Positions 1 through 8,831 of a DNA stretch of 64,000 nt are shown here, piece by piece. This stretch comes from Prevotella sp. MA2016. GTDB lineage: Bacteria; Bacteroidota; Bacteroidia; Bacteroidales; Bacteroidaceae. Position 1 is the stretch's first letter. Each line of letters opens with the position of its first letter. Made by a program: the position numbers and the translations under genes. Under the pieces are notes generated by a model, which did no database searches, was not told the origin of the DNA, and saw only the letters and a program-made list of their open reading frames with translations. The stretch spans positions 434,001 to 498,000 of the forward strand of contig NZ_JHUW01000006.1 in the NCBI RefSeq assembly GCF_000619825.1. The letters are read 5' to 3'.

Positions 1-1662
1 CAGAATGTGGCCTTTGCCAACAAGTATCCACGTACGTTCACAGCCCGTGTGGCCAGTGGTTTGCGTGGTGGTCGAATTGAGATACATCTCGACAGTATCG
101 GTGGCAGATGTCTTGGCACCTTGAATGTGCCTGCTACGGGTGGTTGGGAGAAGTGGCAGACCATTACTACTGATTTGGATTACTCGACCATTACCGATAT
201 TGACGCGCCTACCCGTACCATCTCGGGTTTAAAGCTCCCTGAGACAGCCGATGTCTATCTGGTGTTCAAAGGTCGTAAGGGTCCGAAACTCTTTAATTTC
301 GACTGGTGGGAAATGCGTGGACTGGAGCAGGTGAACATGCCTTTGTTCCAAACCAAATATACGGCCGACCCATCGCCACTGGTAGTAGGTGATACCCTGT
401 TCCTCTATACCTCGCACGATGCCTCGCCAGAGGATATCCCCGATGTGAACGAGAAGAGCTCGGCTGGATTCTTTATGTACGATTGGTTGCTGTGGAGCAC
501 TACCGATATGGTGAACTGGACCGAGCATGGTGCTGTGGCTTCGTTGAAGGACTTCCCTTGGCGCAGTCGTGAGAATGGTGCCTGGGCCATCCAGACCGTG
601 GAGCGCAATGGGAAATATTATCTCTATGCGCCCTTGCATGGTCATGGCATTGGTGTGCTGAAGTCCGACTCGCCTTACGGTCCGTTTAAGGATCCACTCG
701 GCAAACCGCTGGTATGGGATCAGAGCAACTGGTATGATATCGACCCATCGGTTTATACCGACGACGATGGCCAGGCTTATATGTACTGGGGTAATCCCCA
801 TACCTTCTGGGCTAAGTTGGGTGAGGACATGACATCTGTGACGAGCAGTGTCACCAAGTTGCCACATATTCCTAACTATCAGGAGGGACCTTGGTTCTAT
901 AAGCGGAACGGAAAATACTATCTGGGCTTTGCTTCTACTTGTTGTCCTGAGGCTTTGGGCTATGCCATGAGTGACAGTCCCACCGGACCTTGGGAGTGGA
1001 AGGGTTATATTATGAAACCCACCCAGCGCGACCGTGGTAACCATCCCGGTATCTGCGATTTCAAGGGGCATTCGTATGTGTTCGGTCAGAACTACGACCT
1101 GATGCACTTGGAGACCTTTGTGCACCATGAGCGTCGCAGTGTGTCGGCACAGGAGATTACCTACAATGCCGATGGTACCATCCAGGAGATTCCTTATTGG
1201 TTGGACCAGCAGCCCATGAAGCAGTTGCACTGGCTGAACCCCTACCAGCGTGTGGAGGCTGAGACCATGGCATGGGGCTTCGGACTGAAGAGTGCCAAGA
1301 TGGGTATCGAGAATACCGGTGTGGTAGCTGATATGCCTACCTCTACGGGTAAGAAGAATATGTATATCTTTGATATCAACGATGGCGAATATATCAAACT
1401 GCGTGGTGTTGACTTTGGTGCAGGTGCCAAGCAGTTTAACATCACCGCTGCCGCTACTGGTGGTTGCACCGTCAGTCTGCGATTAGACTGTGCTGATGGT
1501 CCTGTGGTAGGTACCGTCACCATCGGTAAGACCGGTAGTGCTGAGAAGTACCGCTCATTCAGTGGCAAAGTGAAGAATGCTGCTGGTGTGCATGATCTCT
1601 ATATTTGTTTCGATAAGGCCAACGGCGATGTCCGTCTGGATTGGTGGCAGTTTAAAAAGTAA
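1..1662 (+). CDS. GH43 glycoside hydrolase with CBM6 modules (5' end outside window)
   Basis: Secreted arabinofuranosidase/xylosidase-type enzyme acting on arabinoxylan side chains. The reading frame is open to base 1, so the true start lies upstream; a GTG at 7 is internal. Codons about 20-108 form the end of a beta-sandwich resembling CBM6, codons about 110-400 the five-bladed GH43 propeller, and codons about 417-553 a second CBM6 beginning at the YQRVEAETMAW stretch. The three GH43 acids are visible: Asp in TADPSP (codon 123, general base), Asp in YDIDPSVY (codon 248) and Glu in YQEGPW (codon 295, general acid). It is followed after 9 bases by a GH31 gene on the same strand, so it belongs to a hemicellulose operon. 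The specificity within GH43 cannot be fixed by eye. Confidence 0.9.
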   Translation, partial: QNVAFANKYPRTFTARVASGLRGGRIEIHLDSIGGRCLGTLNVPATGGWEKWQTITTDLDYSTITDIDAPTRTISGLKLPETADVYLVFKGRKGPKLFNFDWWEMRGLEQVNMPLFQTKYTADPSPLVVGDTLFLYTSHDASPEDIPDVNEKSSAGFFMYDWLLWSTTDMVNWTEHGAVASLKDFPWRSRENGAWAIQTVERNGKYYLYAPLHGHGIGVLKSDSPYGPFKDPLGKPLVWDQSNWYDIDPSVYTDDDGQAYMYWGNPHTFWAKLGEDMTSVTSSVTKLPHIPNYQEGPWFYKRNGKYYLGFASTCCPEALGYAMSDSPTGPWEWKGYIMKPTQRDRGNHPGICDFKGHSYVFGQNYDLMHLETFVHHERRSVSAQEITYNADGTIQEIPYWLDQQPMKQLHWLNPYQRVEAETMAWGFGLKSAKMGIENTGVVADMPTSTGKKNMYIFDINDGEYIKLRGVDFGAGAKQFNITAAATGGCTVSLRLDCADGPVVGTVTIGKTGSAEKYRSFSGKVKNAAGVHDLYICFDKANGDVRLDWWQFKK

Positions 1663-1671
1663 TCAATGATA

Positions 1672-3813
1672 ATGAAAAAACTAATATCAACTATTTTGTT
1701 CTGCGTGGTGGCTGTGATGGCCACAGCGCAGAACTTTTCTGTAACTTATGTGGCAAAGAATGCTGTCAGAGTGAGGTATGCTGGCAATGAGAAAAGCGAC
1801 CTGCCCGACTGGCTCTATGTGAAGCACGATGAACTGAAAAAGGCCGATGTCAAAGCAGTGGTTGATGGCAACACGCTGACTGTGAGCGATAAAACCGGTT
1901 GTGCGGTGTTTCGCGCCACGAAACATCAACTCACTGCCGGTGAGGCTACGCTGACTTTCGACTCGCCAAAGGATGAATATCTCTTTGGATTGGGACAGTT
2001 TCAGGATGGCTACAGCAATGTGCGTGGCCTGTCGCGCCGCCTCACGCAGGTGAACACCCAGATCAGTATCCCCATGCTGATTTCGAGTAAAGGCTACGGG
2101 GTGCTGTGGAATAACTACGGCTTGACCGACTTCAACCCTTGCGCTCACAGTGTGAAGTTGACGAAGCGTGCTGGTGCCGGTGAGCGTGAGGTGGTGGATG
2201 TCACTTCTACCGAAGGTGGCAAGCGCGAAGTGCGCGAGCGCCATATCTTCGAAGCCACGATTGATATCGATGAAACCGGCGATTATGCCCTGTTGCTTGA
2301 TGTAGGACAGAAGATGGCACGCCGCCATAACCTGACAATAGACGGGCAGCAGGTGATAGAGATGCAGAACGTGTGGCTGCCACCTACGGCCTCGAAAATC
2401 GTACACCTTACCAAAGGGCGTCACCAGTTGTCGGCAGAATTAACCAAGATTGATCAACCTATCGTATATTATAATAAGGTGAAGGATGAAACGGTGTTCC
2501 GTTCGCCTGTTGCCGATGGGGTGGACTATACCGTGTTTGTTGGTACACCTGATGAGATTATCGCCACCTATCGTGAACTGACGGGTGAATGCCCACAGAT
2601 GCCTGACTGGGCGCTGGGCTATATCCATTGTCGTGAGCGTTTCCATTCGTCGGATGAGATTCTGCAGACCGCCAACCGCTTCCGTAGCGAACAGTTGCCT
2701 GTGAGCATGCTGGTGCAAGACTGGCAGTATTGGGGCAAGTACGGTTGGAACTCGATGCGATTTGACGAGGCGTTCTATCCCGATCCAAAGGCATTGACTG
2801 ACAGTCTGCACCAGATGGGCATGAAGCTGATGCTGAGTGTATGGTCGAAGATTGACAAGAACTCGGAGGTAGGCAAGCAGATGCTGGCCGCTAACTATTA
2901 TATCCCCGAGACCGACTGGATTGACTTCTTCAACCCCGAGGCTGCCGCAGCCTATTGGAAGAACTTCAAGGAGCGCCTGTTGCCTTTGGGTATCGATGCC
3001 TGGTGGCAGGATGCTACCGAACCAGAGAACGACGATCTGCTGGGCCGCAAGGTGAACAACGGTCGATGGAATGGTGAACAGGTGCGTAATGTCTATCCGC
3101 TGCTGGTGAACAAGACGGTGTATGAAGGTCTTGTTGCGGCCGGTAAAGAACCGATGATACTCACCCGTTGCGGTTTTGCTGGTATCCAGCGCTATGGCTC
3201 GGCCATGTGGAGTGGTGACGTGGGTAACGATTGGGAGACCTTCCGTCGCCAGATAACAGCCGGCTTGGGTATGCAGGCTGCTGGCATCCCCTGGTGGACC
3301 TATGATGCCGGCGGCTTCTTCCGTCCACAGAACCAATACACCGACAGCGCCTATATCGAGCGCATGCTGCGCTGGATTGAGACAGCCGTCTATCTACCAC
3401 TGATGCGTGTGCACGGCTATATGAGTAATACTGAGCCCTGGAACTACGGACAGGAAGCACAGACTGTTATTGCCAACTGTCTGAAGGAGCGCTATCAGCT
3501 TCTGCCTTATATCAAGCGTTGTGCCAAGGCGGTATCGGAGCAAGGCGGCACACTGATGCGTCCATTGGTGTTCGACTTCTATCATGATGAAGAAGCCTTG
3601 AAGCAGCCATACGAATATATGTTCGGTCCGGCACTGCTCATCAGTCCTGTTACCGAGCCTGGCGTGACCACTTGGCGCACCTATCTGCCCCAACATCCTG
3701 GTGGTTGGACCGACTATCATACTGGTAAACACTACGACGGCGGACAATATGTGGAGACACCAGTCACCAAGGCTTATATCCCGGTGTTTATCCGAGCTGG
3801 CTATTCGATCTAG
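1672..3813 (+). CDS. GH31 alpha-xylosidase/alpha-glucosidase with inserted PA14-like domain
   Basis: Exported retaining alpha-glycosidase. The start is taken at the second ATG (1672) because it opens directly into a signal peptide (MKKLISTILFC, ending near MATAQ); ATG 1666 is the alternative. The N-terminal galactose-mutarotase-like sandwich is followed by an insert at residues about 190-265 that looks like PA14, and then the TIM barrel. The nucleophile is Asp447 in WWQDATEPE, a form usual in PA14-containing alpha-xylosidases such as Cellvibrio Xyl31A. The acid/base is Asp516 in MWSGDVG. Length (713 aa) is somewhat short for PA14-GH31 enzymes; the C-terminal sandwich looks reduced. Neighbouring GH43 and esterases favour xyloglucan or xylan side chains, but alpha-glucosidase activity is not excluded. 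Confidence 0.88.
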   Translation: MKKLISTILFCVVAVMATAQNFSVTYVAKNAVRVRYAGNEKSDLPDWLYVKHDELKKADVKAVVDGNTLTVSDKTGCAVFRATKHQLTAGEATLTFDSPKDEYLFGLGQFQDGYSNVRGLSRRLTQVNTQISIPMLISSKGYGVLWNNYGLTDFNPCAHSVKLTKRAGAGEREVVDVTSTEGGKREVRERHIFEATIDIDETGDYALLLDVGQKMARRHNLTIDGQQVIEMQNVWLPPTASKIVHLTKGRHQLSAELTKIDQPIVYYNKVKDETVFRSPVADGVDYTVFVGTPDEIIATYRELTGECPQMPDWALGYIHCRERFHSSDEILQTANRFRSEQLPVSMLVQDWQYWGKYGWNSMRFDEAFYPDPKALTDSLHQMGMKLMLSVWSKIDKNSEVGKQMLAANYYIPETDWIDFFNPEAAAAYWKNFKERLLPLGIDAWWQDATEPENDDLLGRKVNNGRWNGEQVRNVYPLLVNKTVYEGLVAAGKEPMILTRCGFAGIQRYGSAMWSGDVGNDWETFRRQITAGLGMQAAGIPWWTYDAGGFFRPQNQYTDSAYIERMLRWIETAVYLPLMRVHGYMSNTEPWNYGQEAQTVIANCLKERYQLLPYIKRCAKAVSEQGGTLMRPLVFDFYHDEEALKQPYEYMFGPALLISPVTEPGVTTWRTYLPQHPGGWTDYHTGKHYDGGQYVETPVTKAYIPVFIRAGYSI

Positions 3814-3835
3814 TAATAACATAAACTTTAAACGT

Positions 3836-5764
3836 ATGAAAACAAAAACCTTTTTATTGTTACTCCTAACCTGCTGTATGCAGGCAAAGGCCGGCACCAT
3901 TACCCATGCCGATGGTACGGTGACATTCCAGTACAAGAACGACCAGGCCAAAGAGGTGCTGGTTGATGTGCAGTTTGCAGGGCGAAAGGCCATGCAGAAA
4001 GATGCCAAGACTGGCTTATGGACCGTGACACTGGGTCCGGCTGCCCCCGACATGTATCCCTATTGTTTCGTGGTTGATGGTGTGAGCATCATGGACCCCG
4101 ATAACCCTCAGTATTTCCCCAACGAGGGCTTTAAGAACAGTCTGTTGGAAATTAAATCGAAAGACGGATTACCCCACGACATCAAGGATGTGCCCCATGG
4201 CACCATGGAGTATGTGCATTATTACTCTAAGAGCTTAGGCGGCACCAATACAGCCATCGTTTATCTGCCACCCAACTACATGATGAGTCGTGATAAGAAA
4301 TATCCCGTGTTCTATCTCATCAGTGGTACTACCGATACCGAAGAGGTATATTACAAGGTGGGTCGTGTGAACTATATCCTCGACAACCTGCTGGCACAGA
4401 AGGCTGCCAAGGAGATGATTATCGTGCTGCCTTATGGTAATCCCACCAAACTGTTGGCTGCGCCTGCTGCTAACGGCGCTCCACAGACCCGTTTTGGTGG
4501 CGACGTTTTCAGTAAGGACTTGATCAACGACCTGATGCCTTATATCGAGAAGAACTACCGTACTATCAACAATAAGGATCATCGTGCCATCGGTGGTTTC
4601 TCGCGTGGTGGTAACCAGGCCTTGTTCAATGGCTTGAGCAACCTCGATAAGTTCTCGTATCTGTGCAGCTACAGCTCGTTTACATCAACCGATATTGCAG
4701 GTGTTTACGATAATGCCGAGGATACGAACAAGAAGATTCGCTTGTTCTGGTTGGGCGTTGGCACCGACGATTTCCTGTATGGCAATGCCCGCGACTATAT
4801 GGAGTTTCTGGATACCAAGGGCATCCGTAGTGTGAAGGAGTTTACCAATGATAAGTTCGGACATACCTGGATGAACGCCAAGTATTTCCTGACCAAGACC
4901 CTGCCACTGCTCTTCAATAAGAAAGCTGCCGAAGCCGCTATGGCAACCGGTGAGCCAGCCCCTGCCAAGACCGGAAAAGAGCAGCAGTTCACTCCCGGTG
5001 TGATGGCCCGACTCTTCCCACGTCCTATCATCTCACCTGAATATACCGAGGATGGTATCATCTTCCGTTTCAAGGCGCCTGATGCCAAGAAAGTGGAGTT
5101 GGAATGCGAGATGCTGCCCGAGCATGTGGCTATGGAGCGCGACAGCGATGGTGTGTGGAGCGTGAAACTGAACGAGTATCTGTTTGAGACCTTTAAGTAT
5201 TGTTTTGTGGTTGACAGCATGCAGGTGACCGACCCCAGCAACATGTATATCTCGCCTGATGCCGGCTTTAAGTACAGTGTGGCCGACAATCCTAAGTCGC
5301 CATTCAACTTCGCCTCGCAAGGTGAGATAGATCACGGTCGTGTCAGCTACGACCTGGAGCGTAATACCGCTTTCTATATCTCTGGCAATATGCGTATGGG
5401 CGTGATGCCTGCCTTTATCCAGCTGATTCCTGTCGAAGGTGAATCAGTAGAAAGCTGGTTTAAGGTAGGTGGTGCTGATGCCATTACCGACCGATTGATT
5501 GCTGATGGCAATGCCAAACCCTGTATGATTACCGTGAGCGCTCAGGATCTGAGTCAGCAGCAGGGTGGTATGCAGATGCCTGGTTTTAAGATGAACAAGC
5601 TCGACGCCAATGACTATCCTACATGGAGCTTGCGTCGCAGAGCCTTAGTAAAACTGTTGCTTGAAATTAAGAAACAGCCCGATCCTGAGTTCCCAGCTAT
5701 GGGTGGCTTCGGCGGTGGCGGCTTTAATGGAGGCGGTGGCTTCGGCGGCGGCTTCGGTATGTAA
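3836..5764 (+). CDS. Secreted tandem-module esterase (esterase D/feruloyl esterase type)
   Basis: The start at 3836 gives a signal peptide (MKTKTFLLLLLTCC, then QAKA); an in-frame upstream start would overlap the GH31 gene. Two copies of an E-set (CBM48-like) plus esterase unit are visible. Copy one: sandwich at residues about 22-110 and esterase at about 120-365, with Ser256 in GGFSRGG, Asp311/312 in GVGTDDF and His343 in FGHTW, a complete catalytic triad. Copy two: sandwich at about 390-480, then about 100 residues that resemble the start of an esterase but stop before any GxSxG motif. The protein ends in a glycine-rich tail (about 623-642). This fits feruloyl or acetyl ester removal from xylan; the second hydrolase half appears inactive. 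It is 17 bases upstream of the CE15 gene. Confidence 0.82.
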   Translation: MKTKTFLLLLLTCCMQAKAGTITHADGTVTFQYKNDQAKEVLVDVQFAGRKAMQKDAKTGLWTVTLGPAAPDMYPYCFVVDGVSIMDPDNPQYFPNEGFKNSLLEIKSKDGLPHDIKDVPHGTMEYVHYYSKSLGGTNTAIVYLPPNYMMSRDKKYPVFYLISGTTDTEEVYYKVGRVNYILDNLLAQKAAKEMIIVLPYGNPTKLLAAPAANGAPQTRFGGDVFSKDLINDLMPYIEKNYRTINNKDHRAIGGFSRGGNQALFNGLSNLDKFSYLCSYSSFTSTDIAGVYDNAEDTNKKIRLFWLGVGTDDFLYGNARDYMEFLDTKGIRSVKEFTNDKFGHTWMNAKYFLTKTLPLLFNKKAAEAAMATGEPAPAKTGKEQQFTPGVMARLFPRPIISPEYTEDGIIFRFKAPDAKKVELECEMLPEHVAMERDSDGVWSVKLNEYLFETFKYCFVVDSMQVTDPSNMYISPDAGFKYSVADNPKSPFNFASQGEIDHGRVSYDLERNTAFYISGNMRMGVMPAFIQLIPVEGESVESWFKVGGADAITDRLIADGNAKPCMITVSAQDLSQQQGGMQMPGFKMNKLDANDYPTWSLRRRALVKLLLEIKKQPDPEFPAMGGFGGGGFNGGGGFGGGFGM

Positions 5765-5781
5765 ATCAAGAGAAAAGAACT

Positions 5782-6966
5782 ATGAAACTTATATCAACTA
5801 TTGTACTGTGTTGTGCTGCCCTCTGCGCTCAGGCGCAGCAGGGTGGCCAACTTCCTTTTAGCTATCAAGTAGAGAACACAGGTGCTGCTTTTGCTAAGCC
5901 TCCCATGCCCGAGGCCAGTCAGTTGCCAGTCATCAAGGACCTGCCCGACCCGTTGAAAGGTGTCAACGGCTTTAGCGACTGGGCACGTCGCCGTAGTGAG
6001 ATAGCAGCGCTGATACAGCATTATGGTATTGGCGAGAAGCCAGCTGTGAAGAAAGAGCATATCAAAGCCCATATGAGTGGCGACACCCTCATCGTCGATG
6101 TGACCGTGAATGGACAGACGCTCACCCTGAGTTCGGAAATCAGATATCCCAAGACAGGTAATGCCCCTTATCCCCTGATGATCGGCTCGAGCATGATTGC
6201 ACTGCCACGTCAACTCTTTGAGGACCGTCCTATCGCCACCATGAACTTCCACGAGAAGCAGGTGAACGACTACGGACAGTGGGGTAAGCACCATGAGCGT
6301 GGTGAGCACAACTTCGACCGCCTCTATCCCGACTTGAAGGACAACGGAGCCTACAGCGAATGGGCTTGGGGCTTCAGTCGCTTGATAGATGGCTTGGAGT
6401 TGTTAGGTCCCGAGGTGACCAAGATCGATACCAAGCATATCGGTGTCACTGGTTGCTCGTATGCCGGTAAGATGGCGCTCTATTGCGGTGCCTTCGATGA
6501 GCGTGTGGCACTCACCATCGCTCAGGAACCTGGTGGTGGCGGTGCTGCTGCCTGGCGCTACTCGCATCTGCAGGACAGTGTAGAGAATCTGGATAAGACC
6601 GACTATCACTGGTTCCTGGAGAGTCAGCTTGCCAACTTCCATGGCGACAGTGTGTATCAGTTGCCTTACGACCAGCACGAGCTCTGTGCACTGGTGTGTC
6701 CGCGTGCCTTGCTGCTGTTGGGCAATCCCGATTACAAGTGGTTGGCCGATGATGCCATGCTGGTATCTGCTGAGGCTGCCAAGAAGGTGTGGGAGCGTTT
6801 CGGTATTGCCGACCGTATGGGCTGGAGTATCGTTGGTGGTCATGGCCATTGCCAACTGCCCGAGTGCCAATGGCCCGAAGTTTTGGCCTTTATTGATAAA
6901 TTTTTGTTAGGCAAAGATACTAAAACGAGTGATATTCGCGTTTATTCTAAAACATTAATCAAATGA
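5782..6966 (+). CDS. CE15 glucuronoyl-esterase-like alpha/beta hydrolase
   Basis: Secreted alpha/beta hydrolase with signal peptide MKLISTIVLCCAALCAQA. CE15 enzymes cut the ester between lignin alcohols and 4-O-methylglucuronic acid on xylan. Visible here: nucleophile elbow GCSYAGK with Ser226, the QEPGGGGAAAW stretch with Glu249 at the position of the catalytic Glu of fungal enzymes, and His354/His356 in GGHGHCQ near the C-terminus. The canonical elbow is G-C-S-R-x-G-K; here the Arg is Tyr, so activity on the standard substrate is not certain. Length (394 aa) is normal. The stop overlaps the next start in ATGA, indicating translational coupling. Confidence 0.85.
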   Translation: MKLISTIVLCCAALCAQAQQGGQLPFSYQVENTGAAFAKPPMPEASQLPVIKDLPDPLKGVNGFSDWARRRSEIAALIQHYGIGEKPAVKKEHIKAHMSGDTLIVDVTVNGQTLTLSSEIRYPKTGNAPYPLMIGSSMIALPRQLFEDRPIATMNFHEKQVNDYGQWGKHHERGEHNFDRLYPDLKDNGAYSEWAWGFSRLIDGLELLGPEVTKIDTKHIGVTGCSYAGKMALYCGAFDERVALTIAQEPGGGGAAAWRYSHLQDSVENLDKTDYHWFLESQLANFHGDSVYQLPYDQHELCALVCPRALLLLGNPDYKWLADDAMLVSAEAAKKVWERFGIADRMGWSIVGGHGHCQLPECQWPEVLAFIDKFLLGKDTKTSDIRVYSKTLIK

Positions 6967-8735
6967 AGAAGACTATATTATCAGTATGTATGTGTTGTCT
7001 CTCGGCTGTAGCCATGGCTCAGCCTGCAGGCGGATTCGGAGGCTTTCAGGCACCCCAGGTGAAGCTGGAGACCTCGCAAGAGTGGAAGGATGTGAACTAT
7101 GCTGGCGACGACCAGGCCTATCACACCTGTGACATCTATCTCCCCAAGAAGGAGCAGGCATCTTATCCCGTGGTCATCCATATCTATGGCAGTGCCTGGT
7201 TCAGCAACAACAGTAAGGGCATGGCCGACTTGGGAACCATCGTGAAGAGTCTGTTGGATGCCGGTTTTGCAGTGGTTTGTCCTAACCACCGTTCGAGTAT
7301 GGACGCCAAGTGGCCAGCTCAGATTCATGATATCCGTGCCGTCATCCGTTTCGTTCGTGGTGAGGCTGCGAAGTATAAGTTTGACACCTCGTTCATCGCT
7401 ACCAGCGGTTTCTCTTCTGGTGGTCATCTGTCATCAGTTGCTGCCACCACCAGTGGTGTGAAGCACCTGAAGGTGGGTACAGTGGATATCGACCTGGAAG
7501 GCACCGTCGGCAAATATCTCTGCCAGAGCAGTGAGGTGAATGCCGCCTGCGACTGGTCGGGGCCTGTCGATCTGACCGCCATGGACTGTGGCGAGCACAT
7601 GACGATGGGCGAAAACAGTCCTGAGGACGTGCTGCTCAATGCGAAGTTGGACAAGGAGCCAGATAAGTATCGCAGCCTGAGTGCCACCACTTATGTGGAC
7701 AGCTATGATCCCCCCATTATCATCTTCCATGGTGAAAAGGACAATGTGGTGCCCTGCTGTCAGGGCAAGCAGTTCTACGAGTTGTTGCAGACTGCCGGTG
7801 TGAAGACCGAGGCCACCTTCGTGCCCGAGGGCAGTCATGGCGGACCAGCTATGTACACTTCAGAGAATCTGAAGAAGATGGTGAACTTTCTGCAGGACGT
7901 GATGCTGAAGGAGCGCATCATCGAGGATGGTGGTACCGGTGCCTATAAGGCCATCATGAAAGAGGTGCCCGGTCTGAAGGAGCACACCGTGTTCTGTCCG
8001 CAGGACCTCTCGCAGTTTGATGCCCAGCATCCACTGCCCGTCTTGGTATGGGGTAACGGTGCGTGTGCCAACTCGCCTTTCGAGCACATGAACTTCCTCA
8101 ACGAGATTGCCTCGCATGGCTATCTGGTATTGGCCACTGGCATCATCCCCATGGACGATGAGTGGTATAAAGGTCCTATGTCGCGCTCAGAGCAGCAGAT
8201 AGAATCTATCGACTGGGCTATCGCGCAGAATGCCGATCCCGAGTCACCCTTCTATCAGAAGATTGACGTGAAGAATATCTGTGTGTCGGGTATGTCGTGT
8301 GGCGGCCTGCAGACCCTCTTCAACTGCGCCGACCCTCGTATCAAATCGCTCATGATTTGCAATAGCGGTCTCTTCAACCAGCAGAATGCTGCCCAGGCAG
8401 TAGGCGGTATGCCCATGCCTCCTAAGGAGAAGTTGAATGAGATTCATACACCTATTATATATATACTGGGTGGCGAGACAGATATCGCCTATGGCAATGG
8501 TATGGACGACTTCCATCGTATCAGTCACGTGCCAGCCTGTGCTGTCAACTATCCCGTAGGTCATGGTGGCACCTATCGTGAGCCCCATGGTGGTGAGTTC
8601 ACCGTAGTAGCTCTGGCTTGGCTCGACTGGCAGCTGAAGGGCGACAAGCAGGCCGAGAAACTGTTCAAAGGCAAAAAGCCCGCCCTCCTGAAACGCAAGG
8701 ACTGGACCATCGAAAAGAACGCTAAGTTTAAATAG
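6963..8735 (+). CDS. Secreted double alpha/beta-hydrolase (BD-FAE-like esterase plus second hydrolase)
   Basis: One 590-residue exported protein (signal peptide to about residue 20, MAMAQ) carrying two hydrolase domains. Domain one (about 35-315) resembles BD-FAE/acetyl-esterase proteins: Ser151 in SGFSSGG, Asp260 in HGEKDNVVP and His292 in GSHGGP. Domain two (about 320-585) has Ser445 in SGMSCGG, an Asp in GGETDIAYG and a His in VGHGGTY. Both triads look complete, so the protein could remove two kinds of ester, for example acetyl and feruloyl, from the same xylan. Its start overlaps the CE15 gene by four bases. It is the last gene of the + strand cluster and faces the pulA end across two hairpins. 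Confidence 0.82.
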   Translation: MKKTILSVCMCCLSAVAMAQPAGGFGGFQAPQVKLETSQEWKDVNYAGDDQAYHTCDIYLPKKEQASYPVVIHIYGSAWFSNNSKGMADLGTIVKSLLDAGFAVVCPNHRSSMDAKWPAQIHDIRAVIRFVRGEAAKYKFDTSFIATSGFSSGGHLSSVAATTSGVKHLKVGTVDIDLEGTVGKYLCQSSEVNAACDWSGPVDLTAMDCGEHMTMGENSPEDVLLNAKLDKEPDKYRSLSATTYVDSYDPPIIIFHGEKDNVVPCCQGKQFYELLQTAGVKTEATFVPEGSHGGPAMYTSENLKKMVNFLQDVMLKERIIEDGGTGAYKAIMKEVPGLKEHTVFCPQDLSQFDAQHPLPVLVWGNGACANSPFEHMNFLNEIASHGYLVLATGIIPMDDEWYKGPMSRSEQQIESIDWAIAQNADPESPFYQKIDVKNICVSGMSCGGLQTLFNCADPRIKSLMICNSGLFNQQNAAQAVGGMPMPPKEKLNEIHTPIIYILGGETDIAYGNGMDDFHRISHVPACAVNYPVGHGGTYREPHGGEFTVVALAWLDWQLKGDKQAEKLFKGKKPALLKRKDWTIEKNAKFK

Positions 8736-8748
8736 TCCATTACATTAC

Positions 8749-8785
8749 AAGAAGTAGCTCCTCGTATGGTGAGAAGCTACTTCTT
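8749..8785. terminator. Hairpin between convergent genes (first of two)
   Basis: An 11-bp perfect stem (8749-8759 pairing with 8775-8785, left arm AAGAAGTAGCT) with a 15-base loop lies 13 bases after the double-esterase stop. No strong T-run follows on the + strand. It is a plausible transcription end or mRNA 3' stabiliser for the esterase transcript. Confidence 0.5.
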
Positions 8786-8794
8786 ATCCGGTGA

Positions 8795-8827
8795 AAAGTT
8801 ACTTTTCGGGCATCGAAAAGTAACTTT
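8795..8827. terminator. Perfect hairpin between convergent genes (second of two)
   Basis: A 14-bp perfect inverted repeat (8795-8808 with 8814-8827) has a five-base loop GGCAT. It sits 5 bases past the end of pulA on the opposite strand. The arms begin with AAA and end with TTT, so both strands give a stem followed by a few T residues. It probably ends transcription from both sides. Confidence 0.6.
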
Positions 8828-8831
8828 CTGT

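Noticed and set aside
229..1230. 333-codon minus-strand frame at the left edge
   Set aside because: Antisense to the GH43 domain, whose three catalytic acids are visible in the + frame.
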